A model generated the notes under the pieces. That model did no database searches, was not told the DNA's origin, and saw only the letters and a list, made by a program, of their open reading frames with translations. Shown one piece after another: positions 43,225 to 55,301 of a stretch of DNA of 64,000 nt. Each line of letters opens with the position of its first letter. Positions within the stretch are counted from its first letter, which is position 1. This stretch comes from Dryocosmus kuriphilus (Eukaryota; Arthropoda; Insecta; Hymenoptera; Cynipidae): positions 127,469,410-127,533,409 of the forward strand of contig CM076196.1 of the NCBI GenBank assembly GCA_038277395.1, given 5' to 3'. A program made the translations under genes and the position numbers.

Positions 43225-44200
43225 ACAGATAGTAGGAGTTTATTATTTGGGGTGAATTCTATTACCTCGCTTGTTACTAGCTCCCTAAATAGTGGATACC
43301 AAGGTTGATTAGGCCATTTAGGGACTACTATTATTCCCGTTGCCTGATCCTCCTTGATTTTTTGTAGCGTTTGTAAAATTAATATGAAAGGTGGGAACGC
43401 ATAAAAGAAGATGTCTGACGACCATGTAACCGCAAATGCGTCTATTTGTAATGCTCGGGGATCTGGTAACCAAGAAAAATATTGTTTGCATTTCTTATCA
43501 TCTTTTGAAGAAAATATGTCAATGTTTGGAGTTCCGAAAGTACTTGTTATCTTCCTAAAAGCTTCCTCCGACAATTCCCATTCTGCATCTGGATTTTTAA
43601 TTCTCGACAGCCTGTCAGCTTGAGAATTTTGTTTTGAAGGAATGTAGGATTGCCATTGCCAAATTTGTCTCGCTAGTTTGTTGAACTTTTTATATCGCAC
43701 TCCCCCATCTTATTTATGTATGCGACTGCCGTAGAATTGTCTATTCGGAGGAGTATTTTGCAGTTATAAAGCTTTTTGCCTAGTCTTTCTATCGCAAATT
43801 TTGCAGCTAAGAGTTCTTTGTAATTTATGTGCTGTTGTTTTTCTTGGTTATTCCAGAATCCGAATAATTCTCGCGTCCCATCAGTTGCTCCTCAGCCTGT
43901 GTCTGAAGCATCTGAGTAAAAAGTTTTATCAAAATTATATGGTTTGAAAGATTTTGACGAATCTCCAATGTTTTTAATCCACCAATTTATGTCTACTTTT
44001 ATTTCTTCAGACACGTTCATTTTTCTTTTATAGTTCCCTGAATTTACTTCCAGAGCCAAGAGCTTTTCTCTTTCCATCGTTTTTGTGTATAACCAAGCAT
44101 ATTCAACGGCTTGACATGAAACTAATTTTCCCAAAAGTCGCGCTAGCTCAATAATTTTACAATTGTTTTTAAATAGAAATGTTTTAAGCAACTTAGTCAA
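43149..44200 (-). pseudogene. DIRS RNase H and DAM-like methyltransferase region
   Basis: 44200-43892 holds the RT-RNase H connection ending FDKTFYSDASDTG (first RNase H Asp). A frame break near 43890 is followed by the LLRIDNSTAVAYINKMG segment and IPSKQNSQADRLSR. 43640-43250 (GTPNIDIFSSKDDKKCKQYF, DPRALQIDAFAVTW, YAFPPFILI, IIVVPKWPNQPWYP) matches the C-terminal domain of DIRS polyproteins that resembles phage N6-adenine methyltransferases. The domain is usual in DIRS; activity is unproven. Confidence 0.82.
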
Positions 44201-44202
44201 GT

Positions 44203-45000
44203 TTAGTTTTTTTTTTCTTTTGTTAGTTCAATAATGCATTTTTGTGAGTCGATCATTACACCTAGATATTTTTGGTACTTATTTGGCGTTAGAGTTGATT
44301 TTTCGAAATTTACTACAAAACCTAGACTTTGAATAAGTTCAACTGTGATCCTAGTATTTGTTAAGCATTCTTCATACGTACTAGCCACTCCCAAAATGTC
44401 ATCTAGATAGATTATTAATCTAAAGCCTTTTTGTCTTAAATGTTGTACTACCGGTTTGAAGATTTTTGTAAAAGTATATGGGCTTGAGCATAGCCCGAAA
44501 GGTAAGCATGTGAATTTATAATAGTTTTTTCCCCATTTGAAACTTAGATATTTTTGACTTGTTGGGTGGACTGGTACGAGGAGATACGCGTCTTGTAAGT
44601 CTAAAGAAAACATATAATCTCCTTCAGATATTAATTTGGATGCTATTCTTAGGTCTTCTATTTTAAAGTGTTCTGTCTTTACATATTTGTTAAGTCCTTT
44701 TAAATTTAAAATGAATCTATATGCGCCGGATGGCTTTTGCCTAACGAAATATGGCGACAAGAATTGACCTTTACTCTTTCTGCACTTTACAATGGCACCT
44801 TTTTGAACGAGTTCACTAATGCATTTTCGTATAATTTGTCTTTGCCCCTGCGGAAAATTTGATTTAAGATTGACATATTTTTGTCTTGGCTTTTTCCAGA
44901 AGGGGATTTTATAGCCCTGTATACAGTTTAAAATGAACCTGTCTTTTGTTATATTTTCCCATGCCTTATAATAGTACATTGTGTTCGGCTTCAACGTTCA
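44203..45000 (-). CDS. DIRS reverse transcriptase
   Basis: From 44994, KAWENITKDRFILNCIQGYK leads into the RT: FVRQKPSGAYRFILNLKGLN, FSLDLQDAYLLVPVHP (first catalytic Asp), FGLCSSPYTFTK, and the catalytic YLDD in IIYLDDILGVA. A break close to 44203 (an A/T-run) separates it from RNase H. Its N-terminus is separated from gag by the MITE at 45012-45413. The ATG at 44994 is a chance start inside the original polyprotein. Confidence 0.88.
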
Positions 45001-45011
45001 CACAGTAATTT

Positions 45012-45413
45012 ACGCGACGAAATTTCGATTTCTCGCGTCATTCATGGGAAATAACGAGCAGAGAGGGACCGGTCGATACACCTTCAAAACAGCAATTTTT
45101 ACAATTTGTGAATGTCGATTGAGTCTGCTTTGGTACGAAAGAGTAAGCCACAAAGTAAGCGCACTTGTTACGAGAAAGAAAGTGGGAGAGAGAGAGAGCG
45201 TGAGAATAGATTCTGTTCTACTACCTTTTCTGACGAAATTGACTCATCGAAAGATGCCCACTGCGCATGACGACGCGTACGGCAAACGAATTTTTCCCCG
45301 ATATGCTATGCAGGACCCCCCACCACAAGCGTTTTTACTCGATATGGCAATGCATGCATCACGCGCTTCCCAGAATGGCGCGAGAAACGGAATTTCGTCG
45401 CGTAAAAGAATTT
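45012..45413. mobile_element. MITE inserted in DIRS A
   Basis: The ends TTACGCGACGAAATTTCGAT and GGAATTTCGTCGCGTAA are inverted repeats extending over about 40 bases (TTTCTCGCG... and ...CGCGAGAAA). It splits gag/pol exactly between AGRLKFF and KAWENITKD. The family is undetermined and no target duplication is clear. Confidence 0.8.
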
Positions 45414-46755
45414 TAACCTGCCGGCTATTTTGTTACATACTTTAGAATTTATTGGTCGTTGGTTTTTCGAGGTTGTGTGTAGTCCTGGGTGTAATCCCAC
45501 TTGCGCTGCTGATTCTTGTTTGGATTGGGGCCTGCCTTCCGACGAGCGCTTGAGGTTTCCCGACTTTGTCCCAGATGTCTTATAATCGCTGCCTTTTGTT
45601 ACATCTTTAAAAAGTCTGTCGGAATCTTTAAATTCTTTTATTTTCGTTGAGAAATCCTTTCCAAAAAGTAGTTCATCCGGTTTTGTCTTCTTCATTACTG
45701 CTTGGAACTACTTTGTGAATTGCGGTGTAATGTAGGCCCGTCTGGTCTCGCTTTGTTTATGCTGAACGTCTGATACAAGTTTCGCCGCGTCGATCAGCTT
45801 ATCAACAAATTCCTCCATGTCCACACCTTCATTTTCGTCAGCTTCATTTGCCATGGTAATGGCTGCGCCTAATGCCGTCAGCGCTGCGCTAGCTGATCGT
45901 TGCACCTCATATCTGTATTGATCTTTTTTAGCAGCTTTTTCCGAAAGCTTCGCTTGAATTGGTTCATTCAGTGCGGGTGCTGTAAGACCTTGAGGTATTT
46001 TATACTTCTTGATCGCTTGCTCTCTCGTCTTTTTTTGTGTTAGTCTTATCGATGTTCACTTCCTCTGAGACATTCATTTTTACTTCGCTTGACTCTGTAA
46101 AGAAATTAGTGCCTTTCTGTATATTTTGGTTGCAAATTTGTTAAAGGGAAAAGTTAGTTTAGTTTTGTGTATGGTATTATGTAACCTGAAAACTTTTATT
46201 CCGAGGCTAGTCGTGCGAGTTCGCCTACGAAATCTTAGAATTTTATCTTTTCAGTGCACATATTTCTTGTTATTTTGAGGCTAGTCGTGTGAGTTCGCTC
46301 TCAAAAAATCTTTGATTTTGTTCGAGGTTAGTCGTACGAGTTCACCCTCGAATTTTGAGTTCTTTGTAAACAGTACACAGAGTAAATGTGGACTATTATT
46401 TGCGCTATGGCGTTCTCTCTTTCACGTTTATCGTGAATAGCTGGTCTCGAGGAGTATTGGTCTCCCTAGAGGTGGGGCACATGAAAGACGAGAGTCCGTT
46501 TATATTGCTTAATGTATGGATTTATACTTAATCTTGTCTTTGTCTCGTTCTTCCACAATTGTTGAAAATCCGTCGTCTGAGGCATCCGAGGATTCGGGGG
46601 TGACATCATCTTCCGAGAATGTGTCTCTCCCCTCATCATCACTACCGGAACCCAGATCCCCCTGTGCTTCTTCAAGTTTTTTCATTTGAAGCCAATGTTC
46701 TCCTTTCGTTTCTTGAGGTCTTCAATCTGTATGTCCACCACTTTTCGTTTTGACA
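45414..46755 (-). pseudogene. DIRS gag
   Basis: It starts at ATG 46755 (MSKRKVVDIQIEDLKKRKEN). An early frame change is followed by an acidic stretch near 46650-46560. It continues through the TALGAAITMANEADENEGVD segment at 45905-45708 and the basic part KPDELLFGKDFSTKIKEFK near 45680, ending at GRLKFF against the MITE. Several stops and shifts interrupt it. Tandem GAGGCTAGTCGTGCGAGTTCG-like repeats near 46200-46350 interrupt the coding part. Confidence 0.7.
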
Positions 46756-46837
46756 TTTTTCACTTTTCCACTTTACTGCTAATTCACGAAACTAGCCCGA
46801 TTCTTTATTACATGTACGTGCGCAACTGGCGACAACG

Positions 46838-46998
46838 GAAGAAAATATGACGCAGGACGGATTGACGGACTAGAGGGGCACCGGGCCCACTCATCAATTT
46901 CAAATCTCTGAACCAATCCGTTGTGCCATCTGGCGAGCAGCTGGGGAAATACTACATTATAAATATATAATCTCGAGAGTGAAGCTTTAAGTATAATT
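46838..46998. repeat. Right inverted terminal repeat of DIRS A
   Basis: It ends GAAGCTTTAAGTATAATT, is inverted relative to the left terminus with small differences, and borders mariner codons directly. Confidence 0.88.
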
Positions 46999-47100
46999 CT
47001 TATCAGAAGTGCTTCGAGGATTGTAAAAAGCGTTGCCACAATGGTATTATATCTGAGGGGGGTTACTTTGAAGGGGACAACATAATAATTGATAAATAGA
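46999..47100 (+). pseudogene. mariner transposase, C-terminal tail
   Basis: YQKCFEDCKKRCHNGIISEG then GYFEGDNI and a TAA near 47093, followed by the 3' terminal repeat. It is the direct continuation of the part ending at 41667. Confidence 0.88.
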
Positions 47101-47302
47101 TAAATATTTTTTCGTAAAAATTAAAAGTCACCTTACCTTTTGAACACACCTCGTATATACGTTTAGTTGCACGAAATGTATCTCGAAAGCTAATATCGAC
47201 TAGCGAGGTATCGATTTATCGATGTTTGTTCAAATTCAACTAAGAATTCCAAGTTTAATTATAATTTAAACTATTAAACTATAAGAACAATTCAGAAGAA
47301 AT

Positions 47303-47618
47303 ATTCCTTAGTTAGTACTCAGACTGGGGCGATGGTCGTGGGGGCTAAGGCGTGTAGGCCTTCAGACCCACTCCATCGGCTTGCGGGTTCGATTCCCGCC
47401 TCGCACTCTGGAAGAACCTCGGCGAGAAAAAGGTTCTCTAAGCACTGTAAGCCGTTGCTCTTGGTGGTGCGGTACCCACCTTAAACTGTAGGTCCCCCTC
47501 CCGCCATCAAAGTATGTGTGTGGGGGGTGTGCAAAGGAATAGTGGAGAAATACAAAAAACAATCTAAACCCTCAGGGGACACATTAGAAGCTTCCATTCC
47601 ATTCCTTAGTTAGTACTC
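47303..47618 (+). mobile_element. tRNA-derived SINE with 18-bp target duplication
   Basis: ATTCCTTAGTTAGTACTC occurs at 47303-47320 and 47601-47618. Between them, 47321-47410 resembles a tRNA with a long variable arm (A-box-like TGGTCGTGGGGGCTAAGG; B box GGTTCGATTCC at 47386-47396), so RNA polymerase III should drive it. The body (47411-47590) is unrelated to tRNA. The tail is an ATTCC-type repeat rather than poly-A. The perfect duplication points to a fairly young insertion, mobilised by an unknown LINE. Confidence 0.92.
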
Positions 47619-48410
47619 TCTCTCTCTCTCTCTCTGTGCTGAAAATAATAGAAAGACTAATGCGCAATAAGAAATAGGTTAGATCCTTAACATTCCTTAA
47701 AGATGAATCATAGCGCTATTTTTGGTATAAAAATGTACCTTAGAACAACTTTGGTAGGAAATCGTATTGTAAACATCCGGTCACAATTTGAACTTTGGAC
47801 CGAAATTTTTTACTTATGTCAATAAACGAATTAGTCACACTGCGTCTTAAAAATAATAGGGGGAGCCATGCGACCTAATTTCTAATTGGAAAAATGACTA
47901 TTAAATTCCAGGACGTCTACGATTTGATGGTTGAAAGGGTAAAGTAGGAAATTACTCCGCTCAAAACAAAGTTTATAAAAAGGCGCGCACAACGGAAAAA
48001 CGCCAGATTTTGTATCTCTGGAATCGCATAAATAATACTAAACCTGCGAGACCTGATATTGTATTTTTAATTCTTTGGATTTTGAAACCTTTGGTTAAGC
48101 TTGGACTTAGTAACAAATCATTTGAATTGTTGTGAATTACTAGACAATTACAAATAAGATTATTTGTTCAACAAGAAGCGGGACGCCGCGTTATAAGCAA
48201 TTATAAACAATTGCAATTTATGAACTGGAGCGAATATTGTGAAGACTCGTCTATAATAAATTGTGAACCATTGGCTGTTTAATATAGTGTTATTTATTTC
48301 AAATGAATTCCTTTAAATGGTTTTCGTTTCAACGAATCAACGGCAACAACGAACGAACCATTCTGATGGCGAATCAGCGAGCAGAGAAGTATCGACAGGA
48401 AAGTTAAGTA
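47619..48410. other. (TC)n run and AT-rich spacer
   Basis: A (TC)n tract lies at about 47616-47635. The remainder has no coding or repeat border that I can support. Confidence 0.45.
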
Positions 48411-50504
48411 AAATATGGTTGCGAAGATAGTGATAGTATTTGATATTCCAGTTTCGTCGTTTGATAGTGAAAAATAGAGAAATTATTGAGTTTTCAAAAA
48501 AGGGGTGCGAACTTCACATTACAGCGCAAATTTTCATATTTATCAAAATGTTCTATTAGAATGTTTGTCAGTCGTTTGATAGTGTTTGATATTCCAATTT
48601 CATCGTTTGATAGTTGAAATTTGAGAAACTATTAATATTATAAAAAAATTTAATCCAGGGTTTTAGAACCCTCCTCGTTCTGACATAACCGAAGTGCCCT
48701 TGCGCACTTCTGTTGGTAGGCAGTAAATATAAATTTTCAGGTTGACGAAAGTGTTTGGAAATCGTTGTTTGGTCGTTTGATATTCCAATTTCATCGTTTG
48801 ATGTTGAAATTTAAGAACCTATTAATTTTATAAAAAAATTTAAGCGGTAGATTTCAAATTTTTAGGATGACGAAACTGAAAAGAGAATTTTAAAACGATT
48901 TACCATCAAAGTTTCTACTTACGGAATTACCATTAGTACAAATTGCGAACTGTAAAAATTATTTATCATTCGAATATTTAATAAGTTAGGTTCTAATTTA
49001 CAGCCTTTTATGATGGAGCCTAGGCTGCTTATAGTTCAACTACAATGGTTATATAGGAACGAAAGATACTCTATCTTAAGCATAATCTTTTCTAGTTGAT
49101 CCTTCACCACAGATATCTATATCATTGATCGATCATTGATCGAGCGCGTGAGATTACTTTGGAGCCTCGACCTGCACGACCACAGCCACAGCCGTCGCCT
49201 CGTTATTCAAACGGTCTAAATGCAAAACCTACCCTCTCTTTAGCTCAAATATTGTACTCCCAAAAGCGTTGAATTACCCTCAACAAGATAAATACCCTCA
49301 ACAACGAATTTCCGATCGTCATCAGATAAAATTTGTCAATCGGTATAATAACAAGCTCCAGTTCTATAAGTTGTTTTTTCATCATTTCGTTTTTCTTGAA
49401 TCGGTCTAACGCAGAGAACTCTCACATTCAAATAAATGCGAGAATAAACGGATCAGATTAAGTTTTGTGCAACTTATTAATTAAATATCAACTTTGAAGT
49501 AAGTACGTGTAATCATTTAATAACATATTCCTTTTTTTAATGCAATTTTAGTTTTGAAGTGTTTCGTGAGTTGTTAATTATCAACATTGAAGTAAATATA
49601 TGTAATCCAAAGCATTTAATACACATTTATTTGTAAAATTTTATAATTTATGGTTTTAAGGTATTAAGATTTTTTTTAAATTTCAGTTTTATAGGAATAA
49701 AAGTTACATGATATGAGTTTTAAAAACGTAACTTCAATATAGAAACTTATTTCTAATTTTATGTTTAAGAAACCACGTATGTTAATCAACCAACTAGTTT
49801 TGCCGAAGTTTAAATTAAAAATTCTCTTTTTTATACGTATGAGAAATTCTTAATGTGTAATTCAATAAATTACAGAATTTTAATTACTGAAGTTTGATGA
49901 AAACAATTTAATGTAAAAAATAAAACTGGAAAATTTATATTTACCGCCTACCAACAGAAGTGCGCAAGAGCAGTTCGGTTATGTATTAGGAGAGGAGGGT
50001 TCTAAAACGCTGGATCAAATTTTCTTATAATATTAATAATTTCTTAAATTTCAACTATCAAACGATGAAATTGGAATATCAAACGACCAAAAAACAATTC
50101 CCAAACACTTTCATCAACCTGAAAATTTATATTTACCGTCTACCAACAGAAGTGCGCAAGCGCAGTTCGGTTATGTCTGATGCGAGGAGGGTTCTAAAAT
50201 CCTGGATTAAATTTTTCTATAATATTAATAGTTTCTCAAATTTCAACTATTAAACGATGAAATTGGAATATCAAACACTATCAAACGACCGACAAACGAT
50301 TCCAACACAAAATTTTTATAAATATGAAACTGTGCGGTGCAACGTGAAGTTGGCACCCTTTTTTTGAAAACTCAATAATTTCCCTATTTTTGACTATCAA
50401 ACGAAGAAATTGGAATATCAAACACTATCAAACGACCAACAAACGATTCTATGTAACAAAAGTTCGTTTTATCATACTTGAGGTGCTATCTTCACGACCA
50501 TATG
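48411..50504. repeat. 2.1-kb inverted-repeat element with internally repeated arms
   Basis: The outer parts, ATATGGTTGCGAAGATAGTG at the left and ATCTTCACGACCATATG at the right, are inverted. Each arm contains two to three copies of a block with GTTTGATATTCCAATTTCATC (or its complement) and CCTACCAACAGAAGTGCGCA. The middle (about 48880-49930) is AT-rich and non-coding. Confidence 0.8.
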
Positions 50505-50769
50505 TGAAATTTGGCATTTTATGCCTTCTGGCCGATACACGTCATCCCTATGAGAAAAGCTATTGTGTACTCGCCTTAACCTCTACCTCTCCTTCTCTTT
50601 CTTTCCTTCTCTTTTCCCCTCGGTGTTCACCTGAAAGTGCGGCAGGGTCGTCTGCCCTCAATAGCGTTGAGTACTTTCGTCAAATCGACAGTGCCTTTTC
50701 ATTTGCGATTCTTTTTTTTTTTTGAAGCTGTTTGTTCGAGTTTCTGAGGGAAGTGTTTTCGGATGTATT

Positions 50770-51950
50770 CTGTGGAAATTAATGGCATTAGTGGAAAGTG
50801 TCGGGTGCAGGGAGCGATTCTGCCCTGACTCCCGCGGGTGCAGAGGATTTGCATCAGGAAGGAGTGGAGCATGATGGCGAGTCGGTCCGCCATATGCATT
50901 TAGGTGCCGACGCCTACTCGAGCGATAACGACGATTCTCCTTCAGCGAAGAGAGCACGTTATGATAGTGGAGCCCGCATACAGTATTCTCTCATAGGGAT
51001 GCCGTGTATCGTCTCCGGCACAAAATACGTATTTTGTTGTAGTTCAAAACACTAGCACTTTTTCAGGCTTCGCTTTTTCTAGTTTTGTAGCATAAAGGGC
51101 CACAATCGGTTCGTATACATCTATACAATTAGAATCTGCTTTCTAATAATGAAGTTATTAATTAACTTCTCTTTTTGAGACGCGTGAGGAGTTCCGATTC
51201 GTAGCCATCTTGACGATCCGTTGATAAATATTTGTTATTTGCATATCGTATACCGACTGTTGCATCGTCTATACGGAAACAAATTTTTTTTCGTTGCTGA
51301 TATCTATTCAAGGTAGAATCCTTTATTTGTGCAATCACTGCTAGCCTAGTATGTTTTTCAGAATTTAATTATGTTTTGTTTTATAAATATAAATAAATAA
51401 TATGACTGGAGGTGATTATTTTTATTGTTGTCAAAATTTCATTCTATTCATACTCGAACAAAAGAAATTATTAAAGGACAATCTTCAGAGGATTGTGGAT
51501 TGGGCTTTTTCCACCTCCAGTGCTTTCACACCCGATACTTTATTTGAGAATTTGTCTTCAACCTTCAGTACCGGTTCGCAGATGCAGGCAAACTTCAATC
51601 AAATGATGCAGGTAATCTGTGAGAAGAGAGCAGATTGCATCGAGCTGAGGAGGGAATGTATTCTTTCTGAGCTTCGGAAAAAAAAAACGTCCAGGCAGCT
51701 TTGCGCAATGTTCCGCCTAGTTCGGAACATCTTTTCGGAAAGAAGGATCTAGTACTTTTAATCCAATCCCTAGGAGGTTCTCAAAGTTGGTTGAATACAC
51801 CATCTTATATATCGAGGAATCCACTCCAAACGAGGGACCCGACTCAGCCTTCGACTTCCAGTAACCGAGCCTTTCAATCTCCAAGGGGGAGCTTCTTCGC
51901 AGACTCCTGGGTACAGACAGGACCACTTCAATTCTCGTCGAGGTAATTTC
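50770..51950 (+). pseudogene. DIRS B gag region
   Basis: 50798-51010 encodes an acidic, Ser-rich start (HLGADAYSSDNDDSPSAKRA). Then comes the complementary region, then 51402-51752 with an RIVDWAFSTSSAFTPDTLFE helical part and a basic QLCAMFRLVRNIF end. 51760-51946 adds a Ser/Pro/Gln-rich tail. Frames change at least three times. Confidence 0.6.
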
Positions 51951-52095
51951 GCTTCCGGAAGGGTAACAAAAAGAAGATATCCCGATTCTAAATCGGCGGA
52001 TTCCTTTCGTAAAAAGTCAAACGTCAAATGACTATCAATCTCTTCAGAGATTATCGGGAGGCCAGCTATCTCGCTTTCAGGAGAGATGGAAAGAA

Positions 52096-53480
52096 ATGGG
52101 AGACCCGTCCAGTGTTCTGAGGCTTATTTCAGGTGCTCTAATCCCACTGGTTTCAAAACCCACGTTAATAACCAATTGGAGACTGTCCAAGTTTGCGATA
52201 AAGGCGTCTCCTCAGATGACTCTACAGATTAAGCTATTGAAGGGGCAGAAGGTGTTGGAACGGCCAGCACGCCTAGGACCAAGCTTTCTTTCAAGGATGT
52301 TTCTTGTCAAGAAGAGCAGCGGAGGTATAAGACACATCTTCGTCCTACGGGGTCTCAAAGGCATGTAAGGGTAAGGAAATGTCGCCTACTCTCCCATTCC
52401 AGAATGCCAGATTTCCTTCAGGAGGGAGATTGGATGGTCCGGATCGATCTGTCACAGGCATACTTCCACGTACCAGTGGCAGAGTCCCATCGTTGTCTCC
52501 TTCGCCTCGTTTATGGCAAGGAGCTATTGCAGATAACGAGCTTGCTCTTTGGCCTCTCAGCTGCACCTCAGATCTTCGCGACCAAAACGAATTGAATTGT
52601 GGAAATCCTTCGTTCGCGAGAAATGAGGGTGGTCGTTTATCTAGACGTCTTCTGTCTAGTCCCTCAGGAAAAGACAAGATTGAACTCGCAGATCATCGAG
52701 ACAGTAGAGTTGTTGGGGTTCCTAGGATGGAAAGTAAATCACAAAAAGTGTATTCTAGTCCCCTGTCAGGAATTGGAATTTCTAGGCTTATTCTGGAACA
52801 CACGGGACAATCTCATGAGTCTTCCGCGGAAGAAGGCCCAGAAGATTACGAAACTCATAAGGAAAATAAGAACGAAGAGGTGTTGTTCCTTGAAGCAGAT
52901 TCAGTGTCTGCTAGGACAACTGAATTTTGCCAACTTCGTGATTCACATAGGGCGCCTTCATTGTCGTCACCTTCAGAGGTTTTCAATCCGCTTCCATCAG
53001 CGCAGAGATCGTCAGAAGCTACCAATCACGTATCAGATAGAAAGAGAGTTGGAGTGTTGGCATGAGTTCACGACAACATCAGTTCACCTAAACAGAAAGC
53101 AGATCACCAATTTTCTGACAACAGATGCGGCAGATACAGAGTGGGGATCCCAGTTAGATAGTTTCCACATCTCCGGAACATGGACCAAGGACGAGGAAAG
53201 ATGGCATTCAAACAAAAAAGAGATGTTTGCAGTTTATGCCACTTTTTAAATCAGAGAGCTCATCACTTACAGGATGCTCGCATTCTGCTGCAGACGGACA
53301 ACCGCACTCTGGTGGCCTAGATACAGAAGGAGGGAGGTACAAGATCGATAGATTTGCTGAACTTGACGTACAGGATTCTTCTGATTCTCGACAAATGGGA
53401 AATAACCCTATCAGCGACGTATCTCCGAGGCAGGTACAATAGAATTGCGGACGGACTGTCAAGAAGAAAAGTTCTACCAG
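52096..53480 (+). pseudogene. DIRS B reverse transcriptase and RNase H
   Basis: Pieces in three frames follow the RT order: FLSRMFLVKKSSGGIRHIFV (52290-52350), WMVRIDLSQAYFHVPVAESH (52430-52490, first catalytic Asp), LLFGLSAAPQIFATKTN, then RVVVYLDVFCLV at 52625, where the Y-x-D-D box is mutated in its second Asp. RNase H-like LTTDAADTEWGSQL and GRYNRIADGLSRR follow. An enzyme from this copy would be inactive. Confidence 0.83.
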
Positions 53481-54830
53481 AGTGGCATCTACTTCCCTCA
53501 GCGACAGACATAATCTTCGCAAGATGGGGAATCCTAGATATGGAACTTTTTGCTTCAGCACGTTCAGCCGTAGTCAGATGCTATGTTTCTCGAGATTGCA
53601 ACGATCCATACGCCTTCTTCATAGACGCAGTCAGTCATCCATGGCACTTCCAGCTAGGGTGGGTCTTTCCACCTCCCAACCTCATTCCCAGAGTATTGGC
53701 CCACCTGAATAACTGCAGCGGGTAGTTCTTAGTAGCGGCTCCGAGATGGGACCGGGCGTCCTGAATGTCGGATCTGACCAGCAGGAGCAGAGAACCACCT
53801 CTAACTATCCAGAACTTGGAGAGGGTGTTAATAGACTTGACAACAGATCGGTCCCCCCAATAAGTGGAGCGACTCTCGCTACAGGTTTGGAAGATTGGGT
53901 GTGGGAGGATTTAGCCAAGGACTTGTCCTCAGAAGAGAAGAAGTTGATCAGGGAAAGCTGGAGGTCTTCAACCCAAGATACATACAGAGCCCCTATTCAA
54001 AGATGATTCTTTTGGTGTAAGGAGAGGAAAATTAACCTTAGGTCTCCACAAGGTAGAGATTTGGTCAAATTTTTGACGGGTTTGTACATCAGGGAGAACT
54101 TAGCTTACAACACCATTCTTCTTCATAAGTCTGCAATAGCAACGTTCTGTGCATGTAAATCTAGCATATCCTTATCCTCTGAATTCTTAGTTCGTCAAGT
54201 AGTAAAAGCAGTTTCTATTGCGAAACCTCGAGAAGTCAAATCCCCTATTTGGGATGCACAGATTTTGCTTAATTGGCTGTCAACGAGTACGGACAATTTA
54301 TCCTTTTTCGAAGTTTCAAGCGGTACTGCAGTCTTGATTTCGTTCGCATCGGTCTTCGGATTCACGATCTCACTTTGCTAAGGATCTCAAAAAATTACCT
54401 CGTAAACTTGGGAGACGAGATCATTTTGTGGCCGGCATTCGGTTCGAAGACAGATCGGGCTTCCTTCAGGCAGTCAGGTTGGAAGCTCTCAAGAAATTCA
54501 AATATTTGGTAATGCCAAATTACGTGGATCAGAGCGATGTTAAAAAGATCTGAAAAAAGAAGAACAGAGAGAGAGGTCGATGCTCTTTTCATTTCCATTG
54601 TTGGACCTGTCAAAGCAGCTTCCAGGACTATGATTGCGGATTGGGTTCGTTCAGTCTTAAGGGAGGCTGGAATAGGCGTTTCTGCAGGAAGCATTCGATC
54701 AGCAGTGGCTTCTCGTAGTTGGTTAGACGATATTGCAGTTCAGAAGATTTTAAACTAAGGAAATTGGAAATGCGCTGAAACGTTTAGACGACACTATTGC
54801 CGTGAAGTGAAGTGTACAGGTCAGAGCGCT
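53481..54830 (+). pseudogene. DIRS B methyltransferase-like domain and tyrosine recombinase
   Basis: 53530-53700 reads GILDMELFASARSAVVRCYV and DPYAFFIDAVSHPWHFQLGW, the methyltransferase-like module. 53900-54760 contains recombinase segments: SSEEKKLIRESWRSSTQDTY, FLTGLYIRENLAYNTILLHK, RIGLRIHDLTLLRIS (first Arg), GSIRSAVASRSWLDD (the H-x-x-R box with Ser for His) and, after a stop, GNWKCAETFRRHYCREV (Tyr region). Frameshifts and the lost His make it inactive. Confidence 0.75.
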
Positions 54831-55301
54831 GCTAGTTTATTCTGTTCCAACTTTACTCCAATTTAATAAGGATACAGGTACTTTGACGTAATGAAAGATT
54901 ATTTTTATAAGTTTAAAAGAGAGTGAGGGCAATTTTATTTTGACAATTAGATGCATAACATAAGATCGATACTTGTTCATTTTCTTTGAATTTACGTTCA
55001 TTGTAACCCAACTTAGACTCTACATTTGTCTGGGGTAATAAAATATCCTTGCATTTTTTTCTCTAATTATTCGTTTAATGTTTTATTCTCTTTTATTTTC
55101 ACATAGCGTCGAGTTAGGTCACCAGTAGATAACAAACACGTCGCTCATAGGGATGCATAGGGCAGACGGCGTTGCCGCACTTTCAGGTGACTTTCAGGGA
55201 AAGAAAGAGAAGGAGAGGCAGAGGTTAAGGCGAGTACACAATAGCTTCTCTCATAGCGATGCCGTGTATCGGCTCCGGCACAAAATACGTGTTTTGTTGT
55301 A

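Larger units (their letters stand above)
41669..46998 (-). mobile_element. DIRS-type tyrosine-recombinase retrotransposon A
   Basis: It encodes gag, RT, RNase H, a DAM-like methyltransferase domain and a tyrosine recombinase, read on the minus strand. Inverted terminal repeats (about 41702-41868 and 46838-46998) replace LTRs. An internal complementary region (about 41978-42110) contains the complements of both extreme ends joined back to back (TTCGTTTGATATT next to AATTATACTTAAAGC), the diagnostic DIRS layout. It sits in mariner without a clear target duplication; only a shared ATT/AAT overlaps the joints, as expected for recombinase-mediated insertion. Confidence 0.93.
40592..47153 (+). mobile_element. 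mariner element, split by a DIRS retrotransposon
   Basis: The left end, (A)CGAGGTGTGTTCAAAATG (40591 on), and the right end, CTTTTGAACACACCTCG (to 47153), are terminal inverted repeats flanked by TA (40590-40591 and 47154-47155). Without the 5.3-kb DIRS insertion (41669-46998) the element is about 1.2 kb, a normal mariner size with an internal deletion. Confidence 0.92.

Noticed and set aside
47321..47410. A functional tRNA gene
   Set aside because: Acceptor stem ends do not pair and the segment is fused to a SINE body within one target duplication.
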